From positions 3,962,506 to 4,026,505 of the forward strand of contig OX638316.1 in assembly GCA_951812525.1 (NCBI GenBank): DNA of 64,000 nucleotides. Direction: 5' to 3'. Position numbers and translations under genes: made by a program. Positions within the stretch are counted from its first letter, which is position 1. Each line of letters opens with the position of its first letter. The DNA is from an uncultured Poribacteria bacterium (GTDB lineage Bacteria > Poribacteria > WGA-4E > WGA-3G). Under the pieces are notes generated by a model. The model made no database searches. It was not told the origin of the DNA and worked only from the letters and a program-made list of their open reading frames with translations. Positions 27,347 to 35,960 of this stretch are shown here, piece by piece.

Positions 27347-27739
27347 ATGTTGAACGGAAGTGTGAATGGAAAAATCATCGTTTTACTTATGATGGTATTA
27401 AACTTATTTCTTACCGCTTGCGGTGATGATATCGATTATATTGGGGATACCTATTTGCCTACCACCCATGTGGATGTTTACTTTTCAGAGGATGATGTAA
27501 CCGAAGACTATCAGAAAATGGGACATGCTACTGCAGAGGGAGGTGACGCAGAGGAGTTACAGAAAAGGTTAATAGAGAAAGCACGCGAGAACGGTGCTGA
27601 TGGAATTATTTTTGAAGGAATCGATCGGGTAAAGACCGGCGAAACAACCACAGTTGATGCCACAGGGACCGAACACACGCAAAGCACGAAAGTATTATCG
27701 GTTAAAGCGATTTTTATCAAGTATAAGAAGAATCTGTAA
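27347..27739 (+). CDS. Putative lipoprotein
   Basis: 130 residues. The N-terminus has a hydrophobic stretch and a lipobox LTAC with Cys at ~26, so it should be lipid-anchored. The mature part alternates a helix rich in Glu/Lys (EELQKRLIEKARENGADGIIFEG) with strands, similar in outline to small YbjQ-like or stress lipoproteins, but I do not recognise the family. AAGGAG lies 10 bases before the ATG. It is followed by a hairpin at 27740. Function unknown. Confidence 0.75.
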   Translation: MLNGSVNGKIIVLLMMVLNLFLTACGDDIDYIGDTYLPTTHVDVYFSEDDVTEDYQKMGHATAEGGDAEELQKRLIEKARENGADGIIFEGIDRVKTGETTTVDATGTEHTQSTKVLSVKAIFIKYKKNL

Positions 27740-27768
27740 GGGACTTTAAGGGGAAATACGTAAGTCCC
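27740..27768. terminator. GGGACTT/AAGTCCC hairpin, relic of a MITE end
   Basis: It begins within the stop region of the lipoprotein gene. Its right half, GGGGAAATACGTAAGTCCC, resembles the right end of the element at 40393-40482, so it is probably a decayed copy now placed as a terminator. Confidence 0.55.
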
Positions 27769-27797
27769 ACTCCTTTTGAAATCGAAAACCAAACATA

Positions 27798-27926
27798 ACG
27801 ACTTGTGCTAGATAATTTTGTTTTATAGCGTTTTGCTTATGCGCGAACAAGGTCTTTGAGTTTTATCAAGGAACGTTCCAAACACTGGTTCACAAAGGCA
27901 CCGTGAAAACAACTAGCACAAGTCGT
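27798..27926. mobile_element. 129-bp non-autonomous derivative of the IS at 30581
   Basis: Perfect 14-bp inverted ends, ACGACTTGTGCTAG and its complement. The interior matches the transposase 3' end of the full element (TCTTTGAGTTTTATCAA...CCAAACACTGGTTCA), so it is an internally deleted copy. It ends 18 bases before the ATG at 27945. Confidence 0.85.
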
Positions 27927-27944
27927 AAATATAAGGAATTTTCT

Positions 27945-28613
27945 ATGTTTCACGCAAGCATGAAAAAAAACATCGTGTTGATTCTAGTGATGATATTGTT
28001 GATTTATGGTGTACAAGGTATTAGTTACAGTCAGGTCACCTCCACTGTTACGGCTGGTGACGACGACACTGCACATAAGCACGATGGGTTTTTTCTTCGC
28101 TTTTCTACGGGGATCGGACGCACAATATCTGGCGAAAGAATTGAGAGAGAAGAGTTTACTCTTGACGGTTTTTCTGGTAACTCAACAATTGGGATCGGAT
28201 ATGCGATTACCGAGGAGATGATTCCTAATCTTGTTATCTTTGGCAGCACCGTGCAGGATCCGATAGTGAAAGTTGACGGGAAAGAGATTGGTGAAGCAGA
28301 TGCAGAAATTACAATCTCAAATATAGGAATTGGTACGACTCATTACTTTATGCCGAGCAATGTTTATGTTTCTACTTCATTTGCTCTTGCTAACGGGATT
28401 GTTAAAACCGAAGAAGAGGAACTAGAAACGGATATTGGTATGGGTATAAATCTATCGATTGGTAAGGAGTGGTGGGTGAGTGACAATTGGGGAATTGGTG
28501 TTGCGGCACAGTTATCTACTACTGTTATTCCTGACAAGAATCTAACAACTGGAGAGGAACTCGAGCTCAGGACACGCAGCATCGGAATCCTTTTCAGTGC
28601 AACGTTCAATTGA
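27945..28613 (+). CDS. Outer-membrane beta-barrel-like protein
   Basis: 222 residues with a signal peptide (hydrophobic 9-25, ending ISYSQ). The mature part has alternating strands rich in Gly and aromatics (GFFLRFSTGIGRTI, STIGIGYAI, GMGINLSIGKEWWV, IGILFSATFN) and ends in Phe-Asn, consistent with an 8-10-strand barrel. Start chosen at 27945 with AAGGA 7 bases upstream; an in-frame upstream GTG lies inside the mobile element. The element therefore supplies the 5' leader up to a few bases before the ribosome site and may affect expression. Role unknown, perhaps a pore or adhesion protein. Confidence 0.75.
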   Translation: MFHASMKKNIVLILVMILLIYGVQGISYSQVTSTVTAGDDDTAHKHDGFFLRFSTGIGRTISGERIEREEFTLDGFSGNSTIGIGYAITEEMIPNLVIFGSTVQDPIVKVDGKEIGEADAEITISNIGIGTTHYFMPSNVYVSTSFALANGIVKTEEEELETDIGMGINLSIGKEWWVSDNWGIGVAAQLSTTVIPDKNLTTGEELELRTRSIGILFSATFN

Positions 28614-28657
28614 CAGTTAAGTAACAGTTAAGGAGATTCATAGCAAAAGTTTTGTAA

Positions 28658-28861
28658 ATTTTTGACTGCTCTTTTAAAGGTTTCGTGGAAAACACCACCA
28701 ACGAAACTTTGAGGCAGGTCCGAGTTGAAGTCCATTTGTCAAACGGAGTAGAGCTTGGACCAACAACGCCAGGCGATCTCGCCCCTCGTGAACGAAGAGA
28801 CATTGAACTCGTCGCAACCCGCACAAACTTCACCGCTTGGACTGCACATCCCGAAGTTTGA
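28658..28861 (+). pseudogene. Fragment of an FxLYD-like domain protein
   Basis: The frame reads FKGFVENTTNETLRQVRVEV then HLSNGVELGPTTPGDLAP and ends with AWTAHPEV. This pattern (VxNTTxxTLxxVxVEVxLSNG) resembles the FxLYD beta-sandwich of secreted proteins. There is no ATG and no ribosome site, and a stop lies just upstream, so it is the 3' remnant of a lost gene or a very short gene with a GTG start at 28685. Confidence 0.55.
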
Positions 28862-28894
28862 CGAAGATATTGTCTAAAAGGAGAAATTTTGACG

Positions 28895-30532
28895 ATGCGC
28901 GAAGAAGGCAAACAACCACAATACATGAAAAAAAGAAAGTACAGGAAATTATTCGGTTTGGATATCTATCTGACACCTGTATTCGTAATTTCCAGTATCG
29001 CCATTGTCATTTTTATCATCGGGGCACTCGTCTTCCAAGAAGGTGCGACAAAATTCTTTGAAGATATCAAAGTCTGGCTTACTACGAACCTTAACTGGTT
29101 GTTCATGCTTACCGCCAACCTTGTCCTGCTTTTTTGTCTGTTTGTGGCATTTTCCCCACTCGGTAAGATACGCCTCGGAGGCGCAGATGCGAAACCCGAC
29201 TACTCCTACTTAACATGGCTTGCCATGCTCTTTGCAGCAGGCGTGGGCATTGGGTTTCTGTTCTTTGGCGTGTTGGAACCGGTTACCTACTTTCAGAGTC
29301 CACCGCTGGGAGTAGAAAAGGTCTACGACCCAGCAAAGGTCTACACCGCTGAAAATATCCCCGATGCCGGAGATTCCAAGGTTCAGGCGGTGAGTTCCTT
29401 GGGGATAGCCGCGACAGTCTTCCACTGGGGGCTGCAAGGGTGGGCAATCTTCGGTGTCGTTGGGCTTGCCCTCGCGTTTTTTGCTTACAACCGCGGCTTG
29501 CCGCTGCTTATCCGGTCAACTTTCTATCCCATATTCGGTGACAGGATATGGGGGTGGCCCGGACATATCATTGATACGCTTGCCATATTCTCAGGTATCT
29601 TTGGGTTGGCAACCTCCCTCGGCTTGGGAGTGCAACAGGTAACCTCCGGGCTTGACTATATGTTTGAAATTCCGGCAAACGCCTTCACCATGGTCCTACT
29701 GATTGTAGTGATTACGGCAATTGCGCTCATATCAGTGCTGACCGGTATTAATGTAGGTATCAAGCGTCTCAGCCAGTTTAACATAATTCTCGCGTTTTTG
29801 TTGTTGTTGGCTGTCATCGCCCTCGGTCCGACGCTCTACATTTTCCGCAATGTCTTCATTGGATTTGGCACCTATCTCATGAAGATTGTGCCACTTAGCA
29901 ACTGGATCGGGCGCGAGGACACCGACTTCCTGCGCGGCGGGACGACGTTCTCCTGGGCGTGGTGGATTGTCTGGTCCCCGTTCACCGGCATGTTCATTGC
30001 CCGTATTTCAAAGGGACGCACGATTCGCGAGTTCGTAATCTTCGTGCTTCTCCTGCCGACGCTACTGTGTTCGCTCTGGTTTAGTGCCTTTGGTAGCACT
30101 GCCATCCACCAATTCCTCACTGAGGGATACACCGGCGTAACTGAGATAGTTGAGACGAATAACGAAGAAAAAGAGTTTGAAGAGAAGCCAGAACTTGCCT
30201 TGTTTAAAATGTTTGAAAGACTGCCGTGGGCAACGCTGCTTTCCTGTATCGGTATGATACTGACAATTATCTTTTTCATTACCTCGTCGGACTCCGGTTC
30301 CCTGACCATTGACACCATAGCAGCAGGCGGCAAGGTTGATGCCCCGGTCCCGCAACGCGTATTCTGGTGTACTGCCGAGGGACTCGTCGCCATCGCACTA
30401 CTGCTTGGTGGAGGGTTGAAGTCGTTACAGGCAGCCACGCTCGCGATGGGCTTCCCGTTTGCGATTGTACTCTTAGGAACGGGAGCATGTGTCTGGATCG
30501 GGCTTAGAAGCGAAGCACGTCAATCGCCCTAA
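28895..30532 (+). CDS. BCCT family transporter (betaine/choline/carnitine-type)
   Basis: 545 residues with twelve hydrophobic segments. Family marks: the glycine-rich FAAGVGIGFLFFGVLEP in TM3, LQGWAIFGVVGL, the tryptophan-rich WAWWIVWSPFTGMFIARISKG of the substrate box, and TSSDSGSLTIDT near the end. BCCT carriers bring in quaternary amines such as glycine betaine with Na+ or H+, as osmolytes or nutrients. Length is usual; no long regulatory tail. AAAAGGAG lies before the ATG at 28895 (a TTG 6 bases earlier is possible). It follows an FxLYD fragment and is bounded by an IS downstream. Confidence 0.92.
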   Translation: MREEGKQPQYMKKRKYRKLFGLDIYLTPVFVISSIAIVIFIIGALVFQEGATKFFEDIKVWLTTNLNWLFMLTANLVLLFCLFVAFSPLGKIRLGGADAKPDYSYLTWLAMLFAAGVGIGFLFFGVLEPVTYFQSPPLGVEKVYDPAKVYTAENIPDAGDSKVQAVSSLGIAATVFHWGLQGWAIFGVVGLALAFFAYNRGLPLLIRSTFYPIFGDRIWGWPGHIIDTLAIFSGIFGLATSLGLGVQQVTSGLDYMFEIPANAFTMVLLIVVITAIALISVLTGINVGIKRLSQFNIILAFLLLLAVIALGPTLYIFRNVFIGFGTYLMKIVPLSNWIGREDTDFLRGGTTFSWAWWIVWSPFTGMFIARISKGRTIREFVIFVLLLPTLLCSLWFSAFGSTAIHQFLTEGYTGVTEIVETNNEEKEFEEKPELALFKMFERLPWATLLSCIGMILTIIFFITSSDSGSLTIDTIAAGGKVDAPVPQRVFWCTAEGLVAIALLLGGGLKSLQAATLAMGFPFAIVLLGTGACVWIGLRSEARQSP

Positions 30533-30580
30533 TACCACAATCCTCCGTTTTTGAGAAACAGAAATTAAATTCTTAACTTT

Positions 30581-31643
30581 ACGGCTTGTGCTAATTAGAT
30601 TTTATAGATTTCTGCTCATGCGAGGACAAGATCTTTGAGTTTCATCAAAGGTCGTCCCAAACACTGATTCAGGAAAGCACCGAGCAGACAGGCCCCAAAC
30701 TTATTGCTCATGCGGGTCGTAAATCCCCAATGCGTCCGCGCACGCACACGCCCGACAGAAAACTGTTGGGTCAGTTGAGAAAGCGTCGTCTCAATGCGTC
30801 TGCGTAATCGAACTTGGAGTTTGCGAAAGTCCGCTGGATATTGCTGCTTCTGATTGCTCCGGCGCGTCGCGAACAAACAGGTGTTTTCGGTTGCCAACAA
30901 CTCCCTGTGAAGTTGTTCCGAAACGTATCCTTTGTCTCCAAGAAGTATCGGATACCGGCCACCTTGAGAAAGCACGCGAAGCACGTCTCGGTCATCTATA
31001 TCGGTTTCCGAAGCGATCGCAAAATCAACAGGCACGCCTTGACGCGTTGTGATCAGATGCCCCCGAAATCCAAAGAAGGTTCCGAGACTTTTCGTCGCAG
31101 CGTGTCCATAAGTCGCAAATCGGGATCGGAAAAGAATCGACGAGAAACACATCTGTCTTGGGAAAGTAGACCGTCAATGCCCGACGCAAAACTTCACTCG
31201 CCGTCGAAAGATTGCGTCTGCGTCTATTGAAACGAGACCGCTCGGGTAAGCACGGGAAAAGCGTTCGCAGTTCGACTTTTAGACGCCGATACCCCGATTG
31301 TTCGCTGTCAGCACCGATGTATTCCAAAGGTTTCCATCCGATCGAGAGAATGTCGCTGTCGGGACACGCCGGATTCCGTCCGGGTCTGCGATCTTCAGCA
31401 TTTGGAAAGTGGGAAACCTCATAAAGCGTTTTCATGATTTTTTGAACCACACCCGCAACACCTAAGAGCGTGCGCGGGGTATTTTTGAGTTGCAAAACAT
31501 ATTCTCGTAAAGTATACTCTAAGTCCATCCTTATGTTTCCTTAGGTTAGGTGAACTTATAGGATAACATAAGGGTGGATACATTCACAGAAAAAGAAAGC
31601 CCATCTGCTCTCAAATCACTGAAAAACAATTAGCACAAGCCGT
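30581..31643. mobile_element. Complete insertion sequence, 1063 bp
   Basis: Bounded by perfect 16-bp inverted repeats ACGGCTTGTGCTAATT (30581-30596) and its complement (31628-31643). It holds one minus-strand transposase gene with a frameshift. No clear target-site duplication flanks it. The right flank joins directly to a WD40 gene lacking its 5' part, consistent with an IS-linked deletion. A short derivative lies at 27798. Confidence 0.88.
30616..31528 (-). pseudogene. DDE transposase, IS982/IS4-like, frameshifted
   Basis: Two overlapping frames together make one transposase of about 300 residues. The first (31528 to ~31130) contains VFLVDSFPIP with a catalytic Asp. The second continues with TKSLGTFFGFRGHLITTRQG, DDRDVL, and ILLGDKGYVS with the next Asp, ending with LGRPLMKLKDLVLA. 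Amino-acid similarity switches frames near 31128, in the DSFPIP region. This could be a disabling indel or programmed frameshifting; the intact inverted ends suggest the copy is young. Family named from the VDSFP motif and the size. Confidence 0.75.
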
Positions 31644-33792
31644 TTATCTTCAAAGTCTCTTAGCTGAGATAGAACTGTCGTCAAAATCTGTTGAGGTAGC
31701 AACAGGTCCACTCAAAGCAATCTTTGGAAAACACACAGATTATGTTTCGTCAATTACGTTCAGTCCAGATGGACAGATACTTGCCAGTGGGAGTTGGGAC
31801 GAGACGATCCGTTTGTGGGACCCACACTCAGGACAACTGAAAACAACACTTATAGGACATACATCTAACATCCACAGTGTTGCCTTTAGCCCGGATGGAC
31901 AGACGCTGGCAAGTGTGGGTAGAGACACAACAATACGATTATGGGATCCACGCACTGGAGAACTCAAAACGATGCCCACAGAAAACAAAGATTGGATCAC
32001 ATCTGTAGTGTTCAGCCCGGATGGACAAACACTTGCCAGTGGCGGTGCTGGCGGAAAGATTTTGTTGAGGAATACTAACACAGGACAACTGAAAGAAACG
32101 CTCACACAACACACTACTGTTATTGGGAAAGTTGTTGAGAGCGTAGCGTTCAGTCCAGATGGGCAAACACTTGCCAGCGGAAATCGGGACAAAATCATCC
32201 GATTATGGAATCCAAACAACGGAAAACTGAAAAGCACCCTTACGGAACATACGGATGCTGTTATGTCTATTGCCTTCAATCCGGATGGTAAAACGCTTGC
32301 CAGTGGGAGTCAGGATCGGACAATACGCTTGTGGAACCCACAAACTGGACAACTGAAAGAAACACTCACGGGTTATACAGATTGGATTAATCCTGTTGCG
32401 TTCAGTCCAGATGGACAGTATCTCGCTTGTGGAAGGTATAACACTATCCGCTTGTGGAACACGCAGACCGGTGAATACAAAAACATCTCTGAAGGGCATA
32501 CGGGGCATATTCTCTGTCTTGCTTTCAGCCCGGATGGAGAAACACTTGCCAGTGGAGGCGAGGATAATACAGTTCTGTTATGGGATTTCCAAACGCTACT
32601 TGAACAGATTCCCACCTTGGAAACGGGTCCAAACAAGATTACCGGACCTTGGCTGTGGATGATCGCTCCAACAAAAACGGGTCGAGGTGGTGCGAATTCC
32701 AATAATATCGATTCACTCGCTGTTACAACTAGTGGTGCTGTAACGGAGGCGGATATCGCGACAAACGGCACAGCCGAAGGTGATGCAGTTGGCAATTATG
32801 TATGGACCCTTGCTGAGATTGCTGAGACCGGTGGTGATAATGTCAATGAGCTGCTAAATAAAATCGATTTGGTCAGCGGCGATGTGGATGACCATTCGTC
32901 TTATGCCCTCATCACACTTGAATCCACCACGGCTCAGTCCGATGTGACAATGCGCGTTGGTAGCGACGATTCTATCAAGGTCTGGCTCAACGGTGAAGTG
33001 GTCCATAATAACCCGATCAATCGCGGCGCAAATGATTTTCAGGATATTTTTAAGGTTAACCTCGTTGCAGGTGATAATCTCCTGCTGGTAAAAGTCAGTG
33101 AGCGCGCTGGAGGTTGGAGTATGTTCGTCGGTATTGATGCCGACGTTAACGCTGTCTATAAACGTCCACCCGACCCAGTCGTGTCTGAAGATGTCAACGG
33201 CGATGGCATAGTAAACATCTTGGATTTGGTATCGGTCTCTTCAAACTTTGGAAAGACAGGAGAAAATATCGCTGATGTCAACGGCGATGGAATTGTCAAT
33301 ATCGTCGATCTCGTCAAAGTCGCTGGTGAGATGGGGGCTGGTGCAGCTGCGCCTGCAGCACACCCACAGACACTGGAGATACTCACCGCCGCAGATGTGC
33401 AGCACTGGCTCGCACAAGCACAACACGCAAACCTCACAGATGCAACTTCTCAACACGGCATCCTGATGCTTCAGCAGCTTCTCGCAGCACTCATCCCAAA
33501 AGAAACGTCGCTATTGCCAAACTATCCGAATCCGTTCAACCCTGAAACATGGATACCCTATCAGCTGGCAAAGTCTGCTGATGTTACGCTCAGTATCTAC
33601 GCAGTAGACGGCAGATTGATTCGGACATTGGCATTAGGGCATCAGCCTGCTGGAATGTATCATAGCAAAAGCCGATCAGTGTATTGGGATGGTAGAAATC
33701 AAGTAGGTGAACAGGTTGCGAGTGGCGTTTATTTTTATACGCTCACAGCAGGCGATTTCACCGTAACGCGAAAAATGTTGATTCGGAAGTAG
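31642..33792 (+). pseudogene. 5'-truncated WD40 / dockerin / sorting-domain protein
   Basis: The frame is open from inside the IS end and is homologous to the 3' half of the 35961 gene, beginning at the position equal to its VFLEYLLAEIALLSK segment. There is no start codon until ATG 31813, which is inside a propeller blade. Parts in order: seven or so WD40 blades (SPDGQTLASG...IRLWDP), a beta-sandwich with DDSIKVWLNGEVVHNN and GGWSMFVGIDADV, two dockerin-like units (DVNGDGIVNILDL and DVNGDGIVNIVDL), and a C-terminal sorting-type domain (LLPNYPNPFNPETWIPYQL ... SGVYFYTLTAGDFTVTRKM). The signal peptide, first propeller and protease are absent, so it is probably not exported. Confidence 0.85.
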
Positions 33793-33865
33793 GTTTCAGC
33801 GTCGTGATCACCCTGGATCGCGACTATAGGTGGCGCGTTTTCTAACCGTGCCACCTATATGGCAT
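33792..33865. repeat. TATAGGTGGC hairpin repeat, copy A
   Basis: After TTTCAGCG...GATC, the stem TATAGGTGGC / GCCACCTATA (33825-33859) surrounds a 15-base loop. Copies B (34432) and C (43284) share the stem and flanks. It follows a stop codon and likely ends transcription. Confidence 0.8.
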
Positions 33866-34217
33866 CATTCCCATGTTCACTCCCTCTCTTAATACCACAC
33901 GCCTTTAGGTGTTGTGAGTATCACACGATCCATAGTCTCTTACCAAGATACACTGCTATCGCCGGTGCAGATTCCTGTGCTAAATGGAATATCTTTCTTC
34001 CATACTAATAGCAATAAATGCTATCAAAGTGCTGTGTGAAAAACATATTTTGCGTAATACTTTGCATATTTTGCAATATTAATTAGACATAATACCTAAA
34101 ATGTGTATAATTAATCATATAGAACCATATTATATGTAGTTTATAATAATGAAAATTATAAACTTATATGGTTTGTTACGATTTAGGTGATAATTATCGC
34201 TTGTGGCTACTGCTAAT
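33866..34217. repeat. ~350-bp dispersed intergenic repeat, copy 2
   Basis: Partner of 23455-23808, with the same order of hairpins and the AACCATAT/ATATGGTT stem (about 34111-34172). Point differences are scattered without a codon pattern. It sits between hairpin copy A and a small lipoprotein gene. Confidence 0.8.
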
Positions 34218-34281
34218 GATTTACAAGACAATCCAAATCCGGTTTCGGCTCGAAGATACAACACTAATGAAAGGAATTTAT

Positions 34282-34485
34282 TTGAAACAAACACAATCAT
34301 ATATTGTATTGGCAACTTTCCTTTTGATAGCTTTAAGTTGTGGACAAACAGACAATCCCATAAGTGAGGTAAAAGAACTTGAAATTTCGGAGAATCCTTT
34401 GTCTGAGTCAGCCTATTTGGACCTTGGTCAAGGCTTCAGCGTTGCGATCACCCGGGATCGCGACTATAGGTGGCGCGTTTTCTAA
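34282..34485 (+). CDS. Small lipoprotein-like fragment ending in a repeat
   Basis: About 67 codons from a TTG with AAAGGA 6 bases upstream (an ATG at 34267 is the alternative). A hydrophobic stretch ends in IALSCGQTDN, an imperfect lipobox. The last ~18 residues (GFSVAITRDRDYRWRVF) are encoded by hairpin repeat B, so the repeat has replaced the original 3' end. It is likely a truncated surface lipoprotein, possibly non-functional. In other copies the same repeat lies after a stop codon and is non-coding. Confidence 0.45.
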   Translation: MKQTQSYIVLATFLLIALSCGQTDNPISEVKELEISENPLSESAYLDLGQGFSVAITRDRDYRWRVF

Positions 34486-34520
34486 CCGTGCCACCTATAT
34501 AACATCATTTTTTAACTACC
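34432..34520. repeat. TATAGGTGGC hairpin repeat, copy B
   Basis: Same repeat as at 33792 and 43284. The perfect 10-bp stem is at 34465-34499, followed by ATCATTTTTTAACTACC. Inserted in, or fused to, the lipoprotein frame. Confidence 0.8.
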
Positions 34521-34604
34521 TCGTGCGTTGAAAAACAAGGCATATATAGTGAATTATAATAATACATAGACATCTTCTTCCCATGACGGAGGACCTGCGC
34601 CTAC

Positions 34605-34640
34605 ACCTGTAGGAGGGGTTTCTAACCCCGGCACTCTACG
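34605..34640. repeat. GTAGGAGGGGTTTCTAACCCC hairpin and MITE end fragment nearby
   Basis: GGGGTT/AACCCC (34615-34629) preceded by CTGTAGGAG; a sister hairpin lies at 56537. About 20 bases on, TAATTCTAAAATCTACCATAAA (34652-34673) matches the right end of the 130-bp element and supplies the leader of the next gene. Confidence 0.6.
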
Positions 34641-34682
34641 ATGTCTAGGTAATTCTAAAATCTACCATAAAAGGAAAATCCA

Positions 34683-34955
34683 ATGCCAAGCGGTATTTTT
34701 ATCGTGAATAAAGAATATACGTTTCAAGAATCTGCGCGTCTCCTCGCGCGGTCCATCGCGTCAATCGCTGACGAAAGCGACGAGATAGCCTTCTCAATAG
34801 CCGATATATTATGTTTGCTCCGCAATGTTAACGAATTTGTTCCGGGTGAGTTTGAAATCCAACGAATACGTTCTCACTACTACAAGGTTGTTTACAAATC
34901 CGAAGACGAAGTGATTCAGAGTTTTAAAGAAAGGTGGGAAAACTTTATCCAATGA
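34683..34955 (+). CDS. Small protein of a tandem paralog pair (90 aa)
   Basis: Not a family I recognise. 90 residues, soluble, acidic, with the core ARLLARSIASIADESDE, a middle helix with ADILCLLRNV and the phrase VPGEFEIQRIRSHYYKVVYK. The first ~100 residues of the next gene repeat this pattern (ASLIADAAENINE, DDLLILLNKV, MPGEFEIRRFPSCYCQIIY), so the two arose by duplication. An AAAAGGAA site precedes the ATG. The stop overlaps the next start by four bases (ATGA), so the pair is translated together and may form a complex. Confidence 0.7.
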   Translation: MPSGIFIVNKEYTFQESARLLARSIASIADESDEIAFSIADILCLLRNVNEFVPGEFEIQRIRSHYYKVVYKSEDEVIQSFKERWENFIQ

Positions 34956-35581
34956 ACGACAAAATCTTTATAGAAGTCGGTAAGCAACTGGGTTTGGAGG
35001 AATACGTCCATGTTGCTGCGCAAACTGCGTCGTTAATCGCTGATGCCGCTGAAAACATTAACGAGATCAGTAGAGTCTTCTTTATAGATGACCTACTCAT
35101 CTTACTCAATAAGGTATGTGTACACATGCCAGGTGAGTTTGAAATTCGCCGATTCCCTAGTTGTTACTGCCAAATTATTTACAACCGCGACATTTTTAAT
35201 GCGGTAGCATTTGAGGAGACGGATATACCGAGCGACTTCGTAGAGATGGATGATAACGGACAGAATCGCATCTGGATTAGTGATAAAGTTGTTTATGCCT
35301 TCATAGATCGAAAACTCTATGGAGCTGCCACTGTGATCTATTTCTACCTCGGCTACCTAATGACGCAGGATAAAACGTTTGGATTATCACATAATATCTC
35401 TTTTGAAAAGATTCTGGAGAGTTGCGATCAGCTTCCAAAAGATTTCCCTGTGAAGCATCCGACGACCCTTATGCGTGCCCTTGCGGATCTCCAGGACGCT
35501 GGACTCGTCAAGTGGAACGCACAATCACGCACTTTTGAGTTGCTTCACATAACACCGTATGATCCCAATGAAAAGGTATAG
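34952..35581 (+). CDS. Paralog of the preceding protein with C-terminal winged-helix-like domain
   Basis: 209 residues from the ATG in the ATGA overlap. Residues 1-~85 are the paralogous domain shared with the upstream gene. The C-terminal half (about 110-200) has a winged-helix outline: DKVVYAFIDRKLYGAATVIYFYLGYL, then a helix-turn-helix (HPTTLMRALADLQDAGLVKWN) and a wing strand, as in replication-initiator or transcription-regulator domains. The pair could be a DNA-binding protein with its partner, or the remnant of a plasmid/phage regulator. No toxin motif is visible. Named by structure only. Confidence 0.7.
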   Translation: MNDKIFIEVGKQLGLEEYVHVAAQTASLIADAAENINEISRVFFIDDLLILLNKVCVHMPGEFEIRRFPSCYCQIIYNRDIFNAVAFEETDIPSDFVEMDDNGQNRIWISDKVVYAFIDRKLYGAATVIYFYLGYLMTQDKTFGLSHNISFEKILESCDQLPKDFPVKHPTTLMRALADLQDAGLVKWNAQSRTFELLHITPYDPNEKV

Positions 35582-35659
35582 CAAAGAATCTATTGTACAA
35601 CGACAAAGAACCCTCATTCGATTGCCATCAGCACCGATACAGCTGATTTATAACACAAT

Positions 35660-35846
35660 ATATCTATCCTAAAAGGACCAAGTCTTAGACTCGGAGACTT
35701 TACGAATTCTACCAGCTCCATACGCTGATTTAAGCAGTCTGTTGTGGAAGACGCTTTAGCATAATCGCTTTGTAGGTTGTGCGATAACACTGAAGGGACT
35801 ACCTTAACAATCCCACTGCTTTAACTGTGGGTCAGTCCCACGGAAC
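35660..35846. mobile_element. Possible right-end relic of an IS200/IS605-type element
   Basis: The stretch has several short hairpins (AAGTCT...AGACTT) and ends in CCCACTGCTTTAACTGTGGG, a foldback like the subterminal hairpins at right ends of IS200/IS605 elements, where TnpB omega-RNA is encoded. No tnpB frame remains. Low confidence; based on shape. The start of the gap (35582-35659) shows nothing. Confidence 0.3.
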
Positions 35847-35890
35847 CAGAAGATTTCACAGCAACACGGAAGATGTTGATTTTGAAGTAG
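35847..35890 (+). pseudogene. Orphan 3' end of a sorting-domain gene
   Basis: Thirteen codons read EDFTATRKMLILK and stop, the same ending as the large WD40 protein at 40331. All of the gene upstream is missing; it is a recombination scar showing that another member of the family once stood here. Confidence 0.7.
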
Positions 35891-35960
35891 CCTTCGCATC
35901 TATTCTTATTGAAGAGATGGATTTCTATATCCTTCAGTCTATCGGAAAAAGGAGTTTAAT

